Shown: positions 44,337-53,861, counted from the stretch's first letter. The stretch is 64,000 nucleotides of DNA from an uncultured Lachnospiraceae bacterium (GCA_934351835.1 CAKRJP010000001.1:62001-126000); one strand, 5' to 3'. The notes: generated from the sequence alone by a model not told the origin. Translations and numbers: made by a program.

Positions 44337-45368
44337 ATGGGAATGAAAGTGAATGCAGAACTGCCATTACCGGCAGATCTCAAGGCAGAACATCCGATGT
44401 CTGAGGAAATTATCAAATTAAAACGAGAAAGAGATGCGGAGATCCGAAAAATCTTTACAGGAGAATCGGATAAATTTATCGTGTTGGTAGGTCCGTGTTC
44501 AGCAGATAATGAGGATGCGGTCTGCGAATATGTGAACCGTCTGGCGAAAGTTAATGAAAAAGTATCTGACCGCCTGATGATCATACCGAGGATTTACACG
44601 AATAAGCCGAGAACCACAGGTGCTGGTTACAAGGGGATGCTGCACCAGCCAAGCCCGGACCAGGCACCGGATCTTCTGGCAGGTATCATTGCGATCCGTA
44701 GGATGCACATCCGTGCAATCGAGGAAAGTGGGCTGACTGCGGCAGATGAGATGTTATACCCGGAGAATCGAAGCTATTTAGATGATATTCTATCTTATGA
44801 GGCTATTGGTGCACGTTCTGTAGAAAATCAGCAGCACCGTCTGACCGCAAGCGGAATGGACATTCCGATCGGTATGAAGAATCCGACCAGTGGAGATTTC
44901 TCTGTCATGTTAAACTCCGTTGTTGCGGCACAGAGTTCACATTCCTTTATTTACAGAGGAATGGATGTAACAACCGACGGAAATGACCTTGCACATGTGA
45001 TTTTAAGAGGCGGCGTGGACAAATACGGAACCTGTATTCCGAACTACCATTACGAAGATCTTGTGAGACTTCTTGAAATGTATCAGAAGAAAGATCTTGA
45101 GAACCCGGCGGCGATCATAGATGCGAACCATTCTAATTCTAATAAGAAATTCAAAGAGCAGATCCGTATTGTAAGTGAGGTGCTGCACAGCAGAAATTAT
45201 AATCCGGAATTGAAGAAACTGATCAAGGGTGTGATGATCGAAAGTTATCTGGTAGAAGGAAACCAGAGCATCGACTGCGACAGAGTTTACGGAAAATCCA
45301 TCACCGATCCATGCCTTGGATGGGAAGATACCGAGAAACTGATCTATAAGATTGCGGATGAGTGCTAA
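44337..45368 (+). CDS. 3-deoxy-7-phosphoheptulonate (DAHP) synthase, class I
   Basis: Condenses PEP and erythrose 4-phosphate in the first step of the shikimate pathway. The 343-residue product has VLVGPCSADNEDA, PRIYTNKPRTTGAGYKG, GARSVENQQHR, GMKNPTSGDF and IIDANHSNSNKK, the PEP, metal and E4P site segments of the AroFGH group. The feedback-sensitive N-terminal segment is present (LPADLKAEHPMSEEI). AAGAGGG precedes ATG 44337. No other aromatic-pathway genes are adjacent, and no T-box leader was seen. Confidence 0.93.
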   Translation: MGMKVNAELPLPADLKAEHPMSEEIIKLKRERDAEIRKIFTGESDKFIVLVGPCSADNEDAVCEYVNRLAKVNEKVSDRLMIIPRIYTNKPRTTGAGYKGMLHQPSPDQAPDLLAGIIAIRRMHIRAIEESGLTAADEMLYPENRSYLDDILSYEAIGARSVENQQHRLTASGMDIPIGMKNPTSGDFSVMLNSVVAAQSSHSFIYRGMDVTTDGNDLAHVILRGGVDKYGTCIPNYHYEDLVRLLEMYQKKDLENPAAIIDANHSNSNKKFKEQIRIVSEVLHSRNYNPELKKLIKGVMIESYLVEGNQSIDCDRVYGKSITDPCLGWEDTEKLIYKIADEC

Positions 45369-45476
45369 AAAGTTACAGATGCAGCAATTTTTCCGGATTA
45401 CTTTGCCCACGAAAACTTGGCTGACTTGAAAAATAATACTTTACAGAGACTATGAATGAATGTTATAGTGAGCTTA

Positions 45477-45592
45477 GCAAAAGAGGAGTAGTTGCATGCC
45501 GGACAGCCCGGGATGTTGCAGGTTTCGTCAGTACGATCGAAAAAAGTTGATCCGGGATCTGCAGAACAGAGATGTTGAACGAGATTTTTTGC
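45477..45592 (+). ncRNA. yybP-ykoY manganese riboswitch
   Basis: The leader of the P-type ATPase gene contains the yybP-ykoY hallmarks: AAAGAGGAGTAG at 45480-45491 and TCGTCAGTACGA in the second binding loop, and a closing stem P1 in which GCAAAAGA (45477-45484) pairs with TTTTTTGC (45585-45592). The 3' strand of P1 is also the 5' arm of the terminator at 45581-45630, so aptamer folding and termination exclude each other. That predicts an ON switch with Mn2+, as in the known Lactococcus yoaB case. Genes for P-type Ca2+/Mn2+ ATPases are classic targets. Confidence 0.85.
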
Positions 45593-45630
45593 ATACACGG
45601 TAGAAGTGTATGCAGAAAATCTCTTTTTTT
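45581..45630 (+). terminator. Riboswitch-controlled terminator before the P-type ATPase
   Basis: Long stem GAGATTTTTTGCATACAC (45581-45598) / GTGTATGCAGAAAATCTC (45606-45623) with internal mismatches, 7-base loop and T7 tail. Its left arm overlaps the P1 3' strand of the yybP-ykoY aptamer. Confidence 0.88.
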
Positions 45631-45663
45631 GTTTTATACGAATGGAACAGGAGGTATGGTTAC

Positions 45664-48267
45664 ATGAAGGAAAATTATCAGAGTTCAGGGAGTGAATTGC
45701 TTCAGAAAATGGGAACAAATTTGGATGGATGGACAGAAGAACAGGTGAAATTACAGAGAAATCTACATGGAGAGCATGTGCTGACAGAAGAGAAGAAAAA
45801 AGGGATCATACAGATTTTTTTAGGACAGTTTATGGATTTTCTGGTAATCATTCTGATGATAGCAGCAATTATTTCCATGTTGTCCGGAAATGTGGAAAGT
45901 ACAATAGTTATTTTGGTAGTTATTATTTTGAATGCAATTCTTGGGACTGTGCAATATGTAAAAGCAGAAAAATCGCTGGAATCGTTAAAAGCACTGGCTT
46001 CACCCCATGCAAAAGTACGACGGGGCGGAAAGATACAGGAAATTTTGTCGAAAGATGTGGTTATGGGAGATATTCTTTTGCTTGAAGCAGGAGATATGAT
46101 ATCTGCGGATGGACGGATCTTGAAGAATTATTCTCTGCAGGTGAATGAAAGTGCTCTTACCGGAGAATCATTGAATGTAGATAAAACGGAGCATGGAATC
46201 AAGCAGGAAGTTGTACTGGCAGACCGGATCAATATGGTATATGCAGGGACACTTGTCAGTTACGGAAGGGCAGAAGTTCTGGTGACTGCAATTGGAATGG
46301 AAACAGAGATGGGAAAGATCGCAGGCCTGATGAATGCTACAAAAGAAAAAAGGACTCCACTGCAAAAAAATCTGGATGACTTCAGTAAAAAACTGGCATT
46401 TGTAATTATGGTGATATCAGGGATTGTATTTGGATTGCGGTTATATCAGGGTGAAACGTTTCTGGATTCTTTGATGTTCGCAGTGGCGTTGGCGGTGGCG
46501 GCGATCCCGGAGGCATTAAGTTCCATTGTAACAATTGTACAGGCGATGGGGACCCGGAAAATGGCAGCAGAGCATGCAATTATGAAAGAACTGAAGGCGG
46601 TAGAAAGTTTGGGATGTGTATCCGTCATCTGTTCCGATAAAACCGGAACACTGACACAAAACAAAATGTCAGTGGAGAATGTTTATGTCGGTGGAGAATG
46701 CCTGAAACCAGAAGAATTAAATCTGCAAAACATGTTGCACAGACAACTGGTATATGGGGCGGTGCTGAATAATGATTCTTCGCTTGGAGAAGATGGAAAT
46801 GGAATTGGTGATCCGACAGAGTATTGTCTTCTTGCGATGGCCAGAGAAGCCGGAGTACTGGAAACTACGTTGAGGGAGTCGTTGAAACGTATAGAAGAGA
46901 TCCCGTTTGATTCAGAACGCAAGCTTATGAGTACCAAATATGAACTGTGGGGGAAACCGACCATATTAACGAAGGGGGCTGTGGATGTATTACTGGACAG
47001 GACAGTAAGTATTGCGACACCAGAGGGAATCCGTTCGATTACTGAAGAAGATAAGAACAATGTCATGAAACAAAATCAGAAGTTTTCAGAAAATGGTTTA
47101 AGAGTATTGGCATTTGCTTATAAAGAAACAGAAAACGATGAAAAGCTGACATTGAAGAGCGAGGCAGGGCTGACATTTATCGGTCTTGTGGCAATGATCG
47201 ATCCGCCAAGACCAGAATCAATAAAGGCAGTAGCAGAAGCAAGAGATGCGGGAATCCGTCCGATCATGATCACTGGAGATCACAAGGTAACTGCAACTGC
47301 AATCGCAAAACAGATAGGGATTTTTACAGAAGGAGATCGGGCAGTGACGGGGCAGGAACTGGATAATATGTCAGATGCCGGATTGGATCAGGAAATTGAG
47401 AAAATATCTGTTTATGCACGAGTATCTCCGGAAAATAAAATCCGGATCGTAGAAAGATGGCAGAACCGGGGAAATATCGTAGCGATGACGGGAGATGGCG
47501 TGAATGATGCTCCGGCACTTAAGAAGGCGGATATTGGAGTGGCTATGGGCATCACGGGAACAGAAGTTTCAAAAGATGCGGCGGCAATGATCTTGTCCGA
47601 TGATAATTTTGCAACGATTATAAATGCAGTGTTGAACGGGCGTAATGTATACCGAAACATTTTAAATGCGGTGCAGTTTTTACTGTCCGGAAATATGGCA
47701 GGAATCTTGATTGTACTGTATTGTTCATTGCTGGCACTGCCGACGCCGTTTGAACCTGTACATTTGCTGTTTATTAATCTTCTGACGGATTCCCTTCCGG
47801 CATTGGCAATTGGAATGGAACCAGCAGATGAAAAGCTGTTAAAAGAGAAACCGAGAGACCCGAGGCGAGGAATTTTAAATCGAAAATTTTGTATATGGCT
47901 GGTAATTTATGGTGGATTGATTGCTATAGTTTCACTGGTGGCTTTTTATATGGGATTAGAGACAAATGCCAGAACAGCAAGCACTATGGCGTTTGCCACA
48001 TTAACTTTGGCGAGACTGTTCCATGGATTTAATTGCAGGAGTGAACATTCAGTCCTGACAATAGGATTATGTAGTAATAAGTGGAGCATTGCTGCATTTT
48101 TGACCGGGGTATTTCTGTTGTTGACAGTACTTTTGGTTCCGGGGCTTGAGGAAATGTTTTTGGTAGCTGAACTGACGGTGATTCAAATGTTGAAAATTGC
48201 AGGATTAGCGTTATTACCAACGGCGGTTGTACAGACTTATCGTTTTTTCTCAGATGCTGTGGTATAA
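45664..48267 (+). CDS. P-type cation ATPase (Ca2+/Mn2+ exporter type)
   Basis: An 867-residue P2A-type pump. The actuator domain has LTGESLNVDKTE. The M4 ion-site segment is AVAAIPEALSSIVTIV. The phosphorylation motif CSDKTGTLTQNKMS has the Asp near residue 325. Nucleotide-domain FDSERKLMSTK and TKGAVDVLL, the hinge GDGVNDAPALKKADIGVAMG and the C-terminal spans are complete. ATG 45664 is chosen because AGGAGG lies 9 bases upstream; the frame is open further up into the terminator. The Mn2+ riboswitch in its leader argues for manganese efflux or detoxification. The sequence itself resembles bacterial Ca2+ pumps, so both ions are possible. Confidence 0.94.
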   Translation: MKENYQSSGSELLQKMGTNLDGWTEEQVKLQRNLHGEHVLTEEKKKGIIQIFLGQFMDFLVIILMIAAIISMLSGNVESTIVILVVIILNAILGTVQYVKAEKSLESLKALASPHAKVRRGGKIQEILSKDVVMGDILLLEAGDMISADGRILKNYSLQVNESALTGESLNVDKTEHGIKQEVVLADRINMVYAGTLVSYGRAEVLVTAIGMETEMGKIAGLMNATKEKRTPLQKNLDDFSKKLAFVIMVISGIVFGLRLYQGETFLDSLMFAVALAVAAIPEALSSIVTIVQAMGTRKMAAEHAIMKELKAVESLGCVSVICSDKTGTLTQNKMSVENVYVGGECLKPEELNLQNMLHRQLVYGAVLNNDSSLGEDGNGIGDPTEYCLLAMAREAGVLETTLRESLKRIEEIPFDSERKLMSTKYELWGKPTILTKGAVDVLLDRTVSIATPEGIRSITEEDKNNVMKQNQKFSENGLRVLAFAYKETENDEKLTLKSEAGLTFIGLVAMIDPPRPESIKAVAEARDAGIRPIMITGDHKVTATAIAKQIGIFTEGDRAVTGQELDNMSDAGLDQEIEKISVYARVSPENKIRIVERWQNRGNIVAMTGDGVNDAPALKKADIGVAMGITGTEVSKDAAAMILSDDNFATIINAVLNGRNVYRNILNAVQFLLSGNMAGILIVLYCSLLALPTPFEPVHLLFINLLTDSLPALAIGMEPADEKLLKEKPRDPRRGILNRKFCIWLVIYGGLIAIVSLVAFYMGLETNARTASTMAFATLTLARLFHGFNCRSEHSVLTIGLCSNKWSIAAFLTGVFLLLTVLLVPGLEEMFLVAELTVIQMLKIAGLALLPTAVVQTYRFFSDAVV

Positions 48268-48303
48268 TCATAACAGAATATACAGTTGACAAGGTGGAGG
48301 AAG

Positions 48304-49623
48304 ATGACGAAGAAGTTGTATTTAGAATGTAATTCCGGGATTGCCGGGGATATGATGGTGGCGGCACTGTTAGATCTTGGTGCAGACAGAGAAGTGCTGG
48401 CACAGGTGTTGGACAGTATTCCGGCAGATGGATATCGGATAGAGATGAAACGCGTGAAGAAGGGTGGTGTGGATTGCCAGGATTTTAATGTGATTTTGGA
48501 TCATGTTCATGAAAACCGTGACCATGATATGGAGTATCTGCATGGCCATGAGCATCATCACGACCACGGTGGTAGCGATGTCTGCAGCCACGGTGGGCAT
48601 CATCATCATCACGAACATCGTGGGATGAAAGAGATTATAGAGATTTTAAATCAGACGAAGATGACGGACGATGCCAGAATACTTGCTGTTAAGATCTTTG
48701 ATATTCTGGCGGCGGCTGAGGCAAAAGCTCATGCGGTCCCGGTGGACGAGGTGCATTTTCATGAGGTGGGTGCGATTGATTCTATTGTGGATATCGTGGC
48801 GGTTGCAGTATGTATGGATAATCTTGGTATCAGGGAAGTAATTGTTCCGAAATTGTGTGAGGGAACAGGGACGGTAAGATGCCAGCATGGAATTCTTCCA
48901 GTGCCGGTGCCTGCGGTGGCAAATATTGTAAGTGAACATCATCTTCCCCTTCAGATCATGGATATCCAGGGGGAATTTGTAACACCGACAGGTGCGGCGA
49001 TTGTGGCAGCAGTGAGGACTTCCGAATGTTTGCCGAAGACTTTCCGCGTGGAGCAAATCGGTATCGGAGCCGGGAAACGGGAATATGAGAGACCGAGCAT
49101 GCTGCGGGCAATGTTGATTGAAGATGCGGAGCAGAAACAACCGGATATGAACAACGGAGATGTTGCCGGTTCTGGATATGACACAGAGTCCACATGCGAT
49201 ACTATCTGGAAACTGGAGAGTAATATTGATGACTGTACCGGAGAGAATCTTGGTTATGTGATGGACAGGCTGTTGGAAGCAGGAGCGAGAGATGTCCATT
49301 ATCATTCGGTTTATATGAAGAAGAACCGACCAGGCTGGCAGATCAATGTTATTTGTTCTGAAGAAGATGTGGAAAAACTGGAAAAACTGATTTTCCGAGA
49401 GACGACCACCATCGGAATCCGCAGAGTAAAGATGGAACGAAGCATATTAAAACGGGAAGCGATCACAGTGGAGACTCCCTGCGGATCTGCGAAAGTGAAG
49501 AGATGTTTCGTGGGGGATGAGATCCGAAATTATCCGGAATATGACAGTGTAATAGAGATTTGCAAAAAAGAAAACCTCTCGTACAGAGAGGCTTATCAGA
49601 TGATACAGGGATATTGCCGTTAA
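48304..49623 (+). CDS. larC: Nickel-pincer cofactor biosynthesis protein LarC
   Basis: CTP-dependent cyclometallase that inserts nickel into the pincer cofactor used by lactate racemase-type enzymes. The 439-residue product has the N-terminal YLECNSGIAGDMMVAALLDLGAD, a His-rich nickel-binding loop (about 65-105, more than 15 His), HFHEVGAIDSIVDIV, and the C-terminal LarC2 part with LESNIDDCTGENLGYVMDRL and ETTTIGIRR. LarC is one continuous frame here, unlike Lactiplantibacillus, where it is made by a programmed frameshift. ATG 48304 follows AAGGTGG. larB is 33 kb upstream; LarA-type enzyme and larE are not in the window. Confidence 0.95.
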   Translation: MTKKLYLECNSGIAGDMMVAALLDLGADREVLAQVLDSIPADGYRIEMKRVKKGGVDCQDFNVILDHVHENRDHDMEYLHGHEHHHDHGGSDVCSHGGHHHHHEHRGMKEIIEILNQTKMTDDARILAVKIFDILAAAEAKAHAVPVDEVHFHEVGAIDSIVDIVAVAVCMDNLGIREVIVPKLCEGTGTVRCQHGILPVPVPAVANIVSEHHLPLQIMDIQGEFVTPTGAAIVAAVRTSECLPKTFRVEQIGIGAGKREYERPSMLRAMLIEDAEQKQPDMNNGDVAGSGYDTESTCDTIWKLESNIDDCTGENLGYVMDRLLEAGARDVHYHSVYMKKNRPGWQINVICSEEDVEKLEKLIFRETTTIGIRRVKMERSILKREAITVETPCGSAKVKRCFVGDEIRNYPEYDSVIEICKKENLSYREAYQMIQGYCR

Positions 49624-49625
49624 GG

Positions 49626-49937
49626 TTATATCCCTGTAATTAATTCTATGATAAATACGCTGATGCAGGCGAGCAGTGATACCTGGATCAGACTTTTGCC
49701 GCGGTAAGCAAGGAACAGTGCAACAATAAATCCAACGGTGGCAGACCAGACATTGGCGGTGGCACTTAAGATTGCCGGAAATGTCATGGCAGCCAATGTG
49801 ACATAAGGCACATAGTATAAAAATGATTTGATATAGGTACTTTTGATCTCTTTTCGGATCAGAGTCAGTGGGAGCAGCCGGATCAGATATGTGACTACAG
49901 CCATGATCAGTATGTAGATGTAAATATTATGATTCAT
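49626..49937 (-). CDS. azlD: AzlD-type branched-chain amino acid exporter subunit
   Basis: A 103-residue membrane protein with about four spans (YIYILIMAVVTYLIRLLPLTLI, YVPYVTLAAMTFPAILSA). It starts within the last codons of azlC (11-base overlap), so the two are coupled. AzlCD exports branched-chain amino acids or analogues in Bacillus. Its end almost touches the convergent larC stop. Confidence 0.9.
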   Translation of the reverse strand: MNHNIYIYILIMAVVTYLIRLLPLTLIRKEIKSTYIKSFLYYVPYVTLAAMTFPAILSATANVWSATVGFIVALFLAYRGKSLIQVSLLACISVFIIELITGI

Positions 49938-50694
49938 GAGCTCCCTCCTTTTTGTTTATAGTTTCCTGTGTGTTTTCTGTTGTAGGTTCATTGACATCAT
50001 CCGGCACAGGGAAGAACCATGCGGCCAGGCCTGCAATCACCAGTGTGATAATGATAATCCGGAAGCCGGAAGAAATATTCTGTAAAATTGGTGCTTCTGT
50101 AAATAAAAGGCTGGCGGCCATAGAAAAAATGATGATCCCTGCGAGGATACGGTTCCCTTTTGCCGGAGGAATGATGATTGCGATAAACATTCCATAGAGA
50201 GCAACACTAAGCGCACTGATGGCTCTTGGCGGCAAAATATTTCCGGATAAGATTCCCAGAAATGTCCCCAGAACCCATCCACCTACGGAAATTGAAATAA
50301 CACCGTAGGAATAAAATGGACTGATTTTACCTTCCTTGCTGACAGAAACCCCAAAGATTTCATCCGTTACCCCATAAGCAATGAGGAAACGGTGGAAAAA
50401 AGGTGCTTTTGGATCAATCTTTTGGGATAACGCACAGGACATCAGGCTGTATCGTAGATTAATGATGAGCTGTGTAATCGCCATTTCTATATAGGAAGCA
50501 GTGGAGGCAATCAGTGAAAGCCCTGCAAACTGCCCGGCACTGGTTACATTTGTAATAGAGATCAGCACGGTGTCAAAGATAGAAACTCCCACTTTCTTCG
50601 CCATGATACCAAAGGTAAATGAAACCGCCAGATAACCGAGACAGATGGGTATTCCGTCCTGAATGCCGGCGGTAAAATGTTGTTTTCGATTCAT
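49927..50694 (-). CDS. azlC: AzlC-type branched-chain amino acid exporter subunit
   Basis: A 255-residue membrane protein. Family segments are GIPICLGYLAVSFTFGIMAKK, FAGLSLIASTASYIEMAITQLIINLRY, GVTDEIFGV and a Glu-rich cytosolic C-terminus. It has six or more spans. GGGGAA precedes ATG 50694. First gene of the azlCD pair; no regulator lies next to it. Confidence 0.92.
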   Translation of the reverse strand: MNRKQHFTAGIQDGIPICLGYLAVSFTFGIMAKKVGVSIFDTVLISITNVTSAGQFAGLSLIASTASYIEMAITQLIINLRYSLMSCALSQKIDPKAPFFHRFLIAYGVTDEIFGVSVSKEGKISPFYSYGVISISVGGWVLGTFLGILSGNILPPRAISALSVALYGMFIAIIIPPAKGNRILAGIIIFSMAASLLFTEAPILQNISSGFRIIIITLVIAGLAAWFFPVPDDVNEPTTENTQETINKKEGAHES

Positions 50695-50843
50695 AATGTA
50701 TTCCCCTATCTGCTAATATAAGCGCTAAGACAAAATTATAGTATAATTGTGCAAAATCGTCAATAATTGTGCTCTCAAGTTGATATCTTGCATCAATAAT
50801 GATATAATTCCTGTCATATCAGAGAGAAAAATGGAGGATAATT

Positions 50844-51026
50844 ATGGACTGGTTGGGTTTGATAAAATGTGTGATCGTTATGGCGCTGATGCTGGCGTTG
50901 TATTTAGTTTTGATGAATACCAGGTGGAAAGATAAATTTAAAGAGTATCCTTTTGCGGCAATCGGCATTATATTGCTGTTTTTTTGTGCAATTGGATTGT
51001 TGGCAAGATTGATTTTACATGTCTAA
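50844..51026 (+). CDS. Small two-span membrane protein
   Basis: A 60-residue protein (MDWLGLIKCVIVMALMLALY to LLARLILHV) with two hydrophobic segments joined by a basic loop (NTRWKDKFKEYP). A strong TGGAGGA site sits seven bases before ATG 50844, which favours a real gene over the overlapping 62-codon frame at 50747. No family recognised. It lies alone between azlC (divergent) and metY. Confidence 0.65.
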   Translation: MDWLGLIKCVIVMALMLALYLVLMNTRWKDKFKEYPFAAIGIILLFFCAIGLLARLILHV

Positions 51027-51164
51027 AGTATAAAATCAATAAAGAAAAGCAAAAAAATATAATACCAAGTGAATAAGTATGTTATACTGTGTATATGTGT
51101 TGCAGGGCAGATGCAGACAGTATCGTAAAGCTTGCAGAGAATATTTATAAAAGGAGAGATTATC

Positions 51165-52448
51165 ATGGGAGATTATAAGATAAATACCAAATGTGTACAG
51201 GCTGGATATACACCGGGCAACGGAGAACCACGTCAGATTCCGATTGTGCAATCTACCACATTTAAGTATGATACCAGTGAAGATATGGGGAAATTATTCG
51301 ATCTGGAGGCATCTGGATATTTCTATACCAGATTGCAGAATCCAACGAATGATTCTGTGGCAGCGAAGATCGCGGCATTAGAAGGCGGAACAGCGGCAAT
51401 GCTGACTTCTTCCGGACAGGCAGCCAACTTTTTCGCATTGTTCAATATCTGTGAGTGTGGCAGCCATATTGTGGCTTCATCCTCTATTTACGGAGGTACA
51501 TTCAATCTGATTTCTGTAACTATGAAGAAGATGGGGATTGATGTCACATTTGTTTCGCCGGACTGTACAGAGGAAGAATTGAATGCTGCATTTAAGGAGA
51601 ACACTAAGGTAGTATTTGGTGAGTCTATCGCGAATCCGGCGCTGACGGTATTAGATATTGAGAAGTTTGCAAAGGCAGCACATGCGCATGGAGTACCGTT
51701 GATCGTGGATAATACATTCCCGACACCGGTGAACTGTCAGCCGATCAAATGGGGAGCGGATATTGTTACGCATTCTACTACGAAGTATATGGACGGACAT
51801 GGAGCCGCTGTCGGCGGAGCGATTGTAGATGCAGGTCGGTTTGACTGGATGGCACATGCTGATAAATATCCGGGACTTTGCACACCGGATGATTCTTATC
51901 ACGGAATTACATATGCAGAGAAATTTGGAAAAGAGGGTGCATTTATTACAAAATGTACAGCACAGCTCATGAGAGATTTCGGATCCATTCAGTCTCCGCA
52001 GCATGCATTTATTCTGAATCTGGGGTTGGAGTCCTTGCATGTGCGTATGCCTCGCCATGTAGAGAACGGGCAGGCAGTGGCAGAGTTTTTACAGGAACAG
52101 CCACAGGTAGAATATGTAAATTATCCGGGACTTCCTGGGGATAAATATTATGAGACTGCTAAGAAATATATGCCAAACGGCGGATGTGGTGTAGTTTCTT
52201 TTGAAATCAAGGGTGGTCGTGAAGCAGCAGAGAAATTTATGAAGAATCTGAAACTGGCAGCGATCGAAACACATGTTGCAGACGCACGTACCTGTTGCCT
52301 GAATCCGGCAACATCTACGCATCGTCAGATGACAGACGAGCAGTTGAAAGAAGCAGGCGTACCGGCAGGACTTATACGTATTTCCTGCGGTTTGGAAGAT
52401 AAAGAAGACCTGATCGCCGATCTTGCACAGGCACTTGCGGCAATTTAA
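51165..52448 (+). CDS. metY: O-acetylhomoserine sulfhydrylase / aminocarboxypropyltransferase
   Basis: PLP enzyme making homocysteine from O-acetylhomoserine and sulfide, or cysteine from O-acetylserine. The 427-residue product has the Cys/Met-metabolism family segments TTFKYDTSEDMGKLFDLE, SSGQAANFFALFNI, VDNTFPTPVNCQPIKWGADI, the PLP Lys in THSTTKYMDGHG, and RISCGLEDKEDLIADL. Start ATG 51165 follows AAGGAGAG; the frame is open upstream but without a site. TATACT at 51083-51088 is a possible -10 box. No SAM or T-box riboswitch was recognised in the leader. A terminator follows. Confidence 0.95.
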   Translation: MGDYKINTKCVQAGYTPGNGEPRQIPIVQSTTFKYDTSEDMGKLFDLEASGYFYTRLQNPTNDSVAAKIAALEGGTAAMLTSSGQAANFFALFNICECGSHIVASSSIYGGTFNLISVTMKKMGIDVTFVSPDCTEEELNAAFKENTKVVFGESIANPALTVLDIEKFAKAAHAHGVPLIVDNTFPTPVNCQPIKWGADIVTHSTTKYMDGHGAAVGGAIVDAGRFDWMAHADKYPGLCTPDDSYHGITYAEKFGKEGAFITKCTAQLMRDFGSIQSPQHAFILNLGLESLHVRMPRHVENGQAVAEFLQEQPQVEYVNYPGLPGDKYYETAKKYMPNGGCGVVSFEIKGGREAAEKFMKNLKLAAIETHVADARTCCLNPATSTHRQMTDEQLKEAGVPAGLIRISCGLEDKEDLIADLAQALAAI

Positions 52449-52477
52449 GTCAGATAGTATAATATGAGGAAAAATTT

Positions 52478-52508
52478 ATTGCAGGGCATAGATGTGCCCT
52501 GCAATTTT
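52478..52508 (+). terminator. Intrinsic terminator of metY
   Basis: Perfect 11-bp stem ATTGCAGGGCA / TGCCCTGCAAT with a 6-base loop and TTTT. Confidence 0.9.
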
Positions 52509-52527
52509 AGAAACGAGGGATATTTTC

Positions 52528-53121
52528 ATGGATAGAGAGAGACTTGAGAAGCAGATTGCATTTTGCAGGGAGATTGATAAAGAAAAGCTGATCGGAAGAC
52601 AGACGTATCTGTCAGATGGGAGCCATAAGGAGAATGATGCAGAACATGCGTGGCATATGGCGATCATGACGGTACTTTTGAGTGAGTATGCCAATGAGAA
52701 AATCGATGTATTGAAGACCATGACGATGCTATTAATCCATGACATCGTGGAGATCGATGCCGGAGATACTTATGCTTACGATGAGAATGCCAAGAAAACA
52801 CAGCGGGAGCGGGAAGTAAAGGCAGCGGACCGTATTTTTGGATTGTTACCGGAGGATCAGGGACAAAAATTCAGAGCTCTGTGGGAGGAATTTGAGGCAT
52901 GGGAGACACCGGAGGCGAAATTTGCACACACATTGGATAATATCCAGCCAACGATGTTAAATGATGCATCTGACGGAAAGAGCTGGGTGGAACATGGTGT
53001 GCATTTGGAGCAGATTTTAAAGAGAAACACTTTATCAAAATTAGGATCAGAGGAACTGTGGGATTATGCCTATGATAATTTCATCTATCCTCATGTAGAA
53101 AAGGGACATATTATCCCATAA
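52528..53121 (+). CDS. HD-domain phosphohydrolase, YfbR/HDDC2-like
   Basis: A 197-residue metal-dependent phosphohydrolase, probably a 5'-deoxynucleotidase or related housekeeping enzyme. HD-family ligands are visible: ENDAEHAWHMA (His), LLIHDIVEIDAGDTYAYD (His-Asp) and HTLDNIQPTMLND (Asp). ATG 52528 follows CGAGGG; an open extension upstream runs into the metY terminator and is rejected. Substrate not defined by sequence. Confidence 0.88.
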   Translation: MDRERLEKQIAFCREIDKEKLIGRQTYLSDGSHKENDAEHAWHMAIMTVLLSEYANEKIDVLKTMTMLLIHDIVEIDAGDTYAYDENAKKTQREREVKAADRIFGLLPEDQGQKFRALWEEFEAWETPEAKFAHTLDNIQPTMLNDASDGKSWVEHGVHLEQILKRNTLSKLGSEELWDYAYDNFIYPHVEKGHIIP

Positions 53122-53189
53122 TATCCGTGAATGTGTTAAAATAGAAATGGAACTTTTGTGTGAGAACAAGAGAAAAGGGAGAAAAAGAG

Positions 53190-53861
53190 ATGAATATATT
53201 AGTGATCAATGGTTCTCCGAATGGAGAACGCAGTGCAACGATGAGAATTACCAATGCATTTTTGGAGGGTATGGGAGAGACTGCCGAAGTCATTGATTCA
53301 TTTAAAGCAGATGTAAAACCGTGCAGAGCCTGTTTTTCCTGCTGGTTCAGAACACCGGGTGTCTGTGCGCAGAAGGATGATATGGCAGAGATCCTTGAAA
53401 AATTTGAGGCGGCAGATCTGGTAATCTGGTCTACACCGGTATATTGCTATTCTGTACCGTCGGGACTTAAGGCGATCATGGATCGTACACTGTCTACTTG
53501 TAAGCCAGCCTTATATGTAGGCGATGATGGAAGGGTACATCATCCGGGATATGAAGATGGATCAAAAAAGACGATACTGATTGCCAGCGGTGCACTTCCG
53601 GATGTGGAAGGCAACTTTGATGGTGTGGTATTTCAGGTGAAGCATATGTTCGGCTCGGAGTCGGAAGCTATCTGTTGTGCGGAAGCTTCGCTGTTTATGA
53701 GCAAGAAGACCAGAGATCTTATGAACCCTTATCTGGAGGCTGCAAAGAAGGCCGGAGCAGAGTACAAAGAGACCGGACATATTTCCGAAGAAACGAGAAA
53801 AATCCTGGATACACCAGTGATTCCAAGAGATGAATTTATAACCTACACTAATGGACGATAG
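53190..53861 (+). CDS. NADPH-dependent FMN reductase-like protein with iron-sulfur motif
   Basis: A 223-residue flavodoxin-fold protein. The FMN phosphate loop is VINGSPNGERSATMRI. A compact Cys motif CRACFSCWFRTPGVC (C-x2-C-x2-C-x7-C) follows, as in iron-sulfur flavoproteins that bind one 4Fe-4S cluster. Next is WSTPVYCYSVPSGLKAIMDR, the flavin and dimer region. ATG 53190 is behind AAAAGGGAG. Probably transfers electrons from ferredoxin or NAD(P)H to quinones, nitro compounds or oxygen species. Partner unknown. Confidence 0.87.
   Translation: MNILVINGSPNGERSATMRITNAFLEGMGETAEVIDSFKADVKPCRACFSCWFRTPGVCAQKDDMAEILEKFEAADLVIWSTPVYCYSVPSGLKAIMDRTLSTCKPALYVGDDGRVHHPGYEDGSKKTILIASGALPDVEGNFDGVVFQVKHMFGSESEAICCAEASLFMSKKTRDLMNPYLEAAKKAGAEYKETGHISEETRKILDTPVIPRDEFITYTNGR

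Noticed and set aside
50747..50935. 62-codon plus-strand frame before metY
   Set aside because: No ribosome site; the overlapping 60-codon frame at 50844 has a strong one and a membrane-protein composition.
51030..51164. Leader of metY checked for SAM or T-box riboswitch
   Set aside because: Too short and lacking the conserved core motifs of either class.
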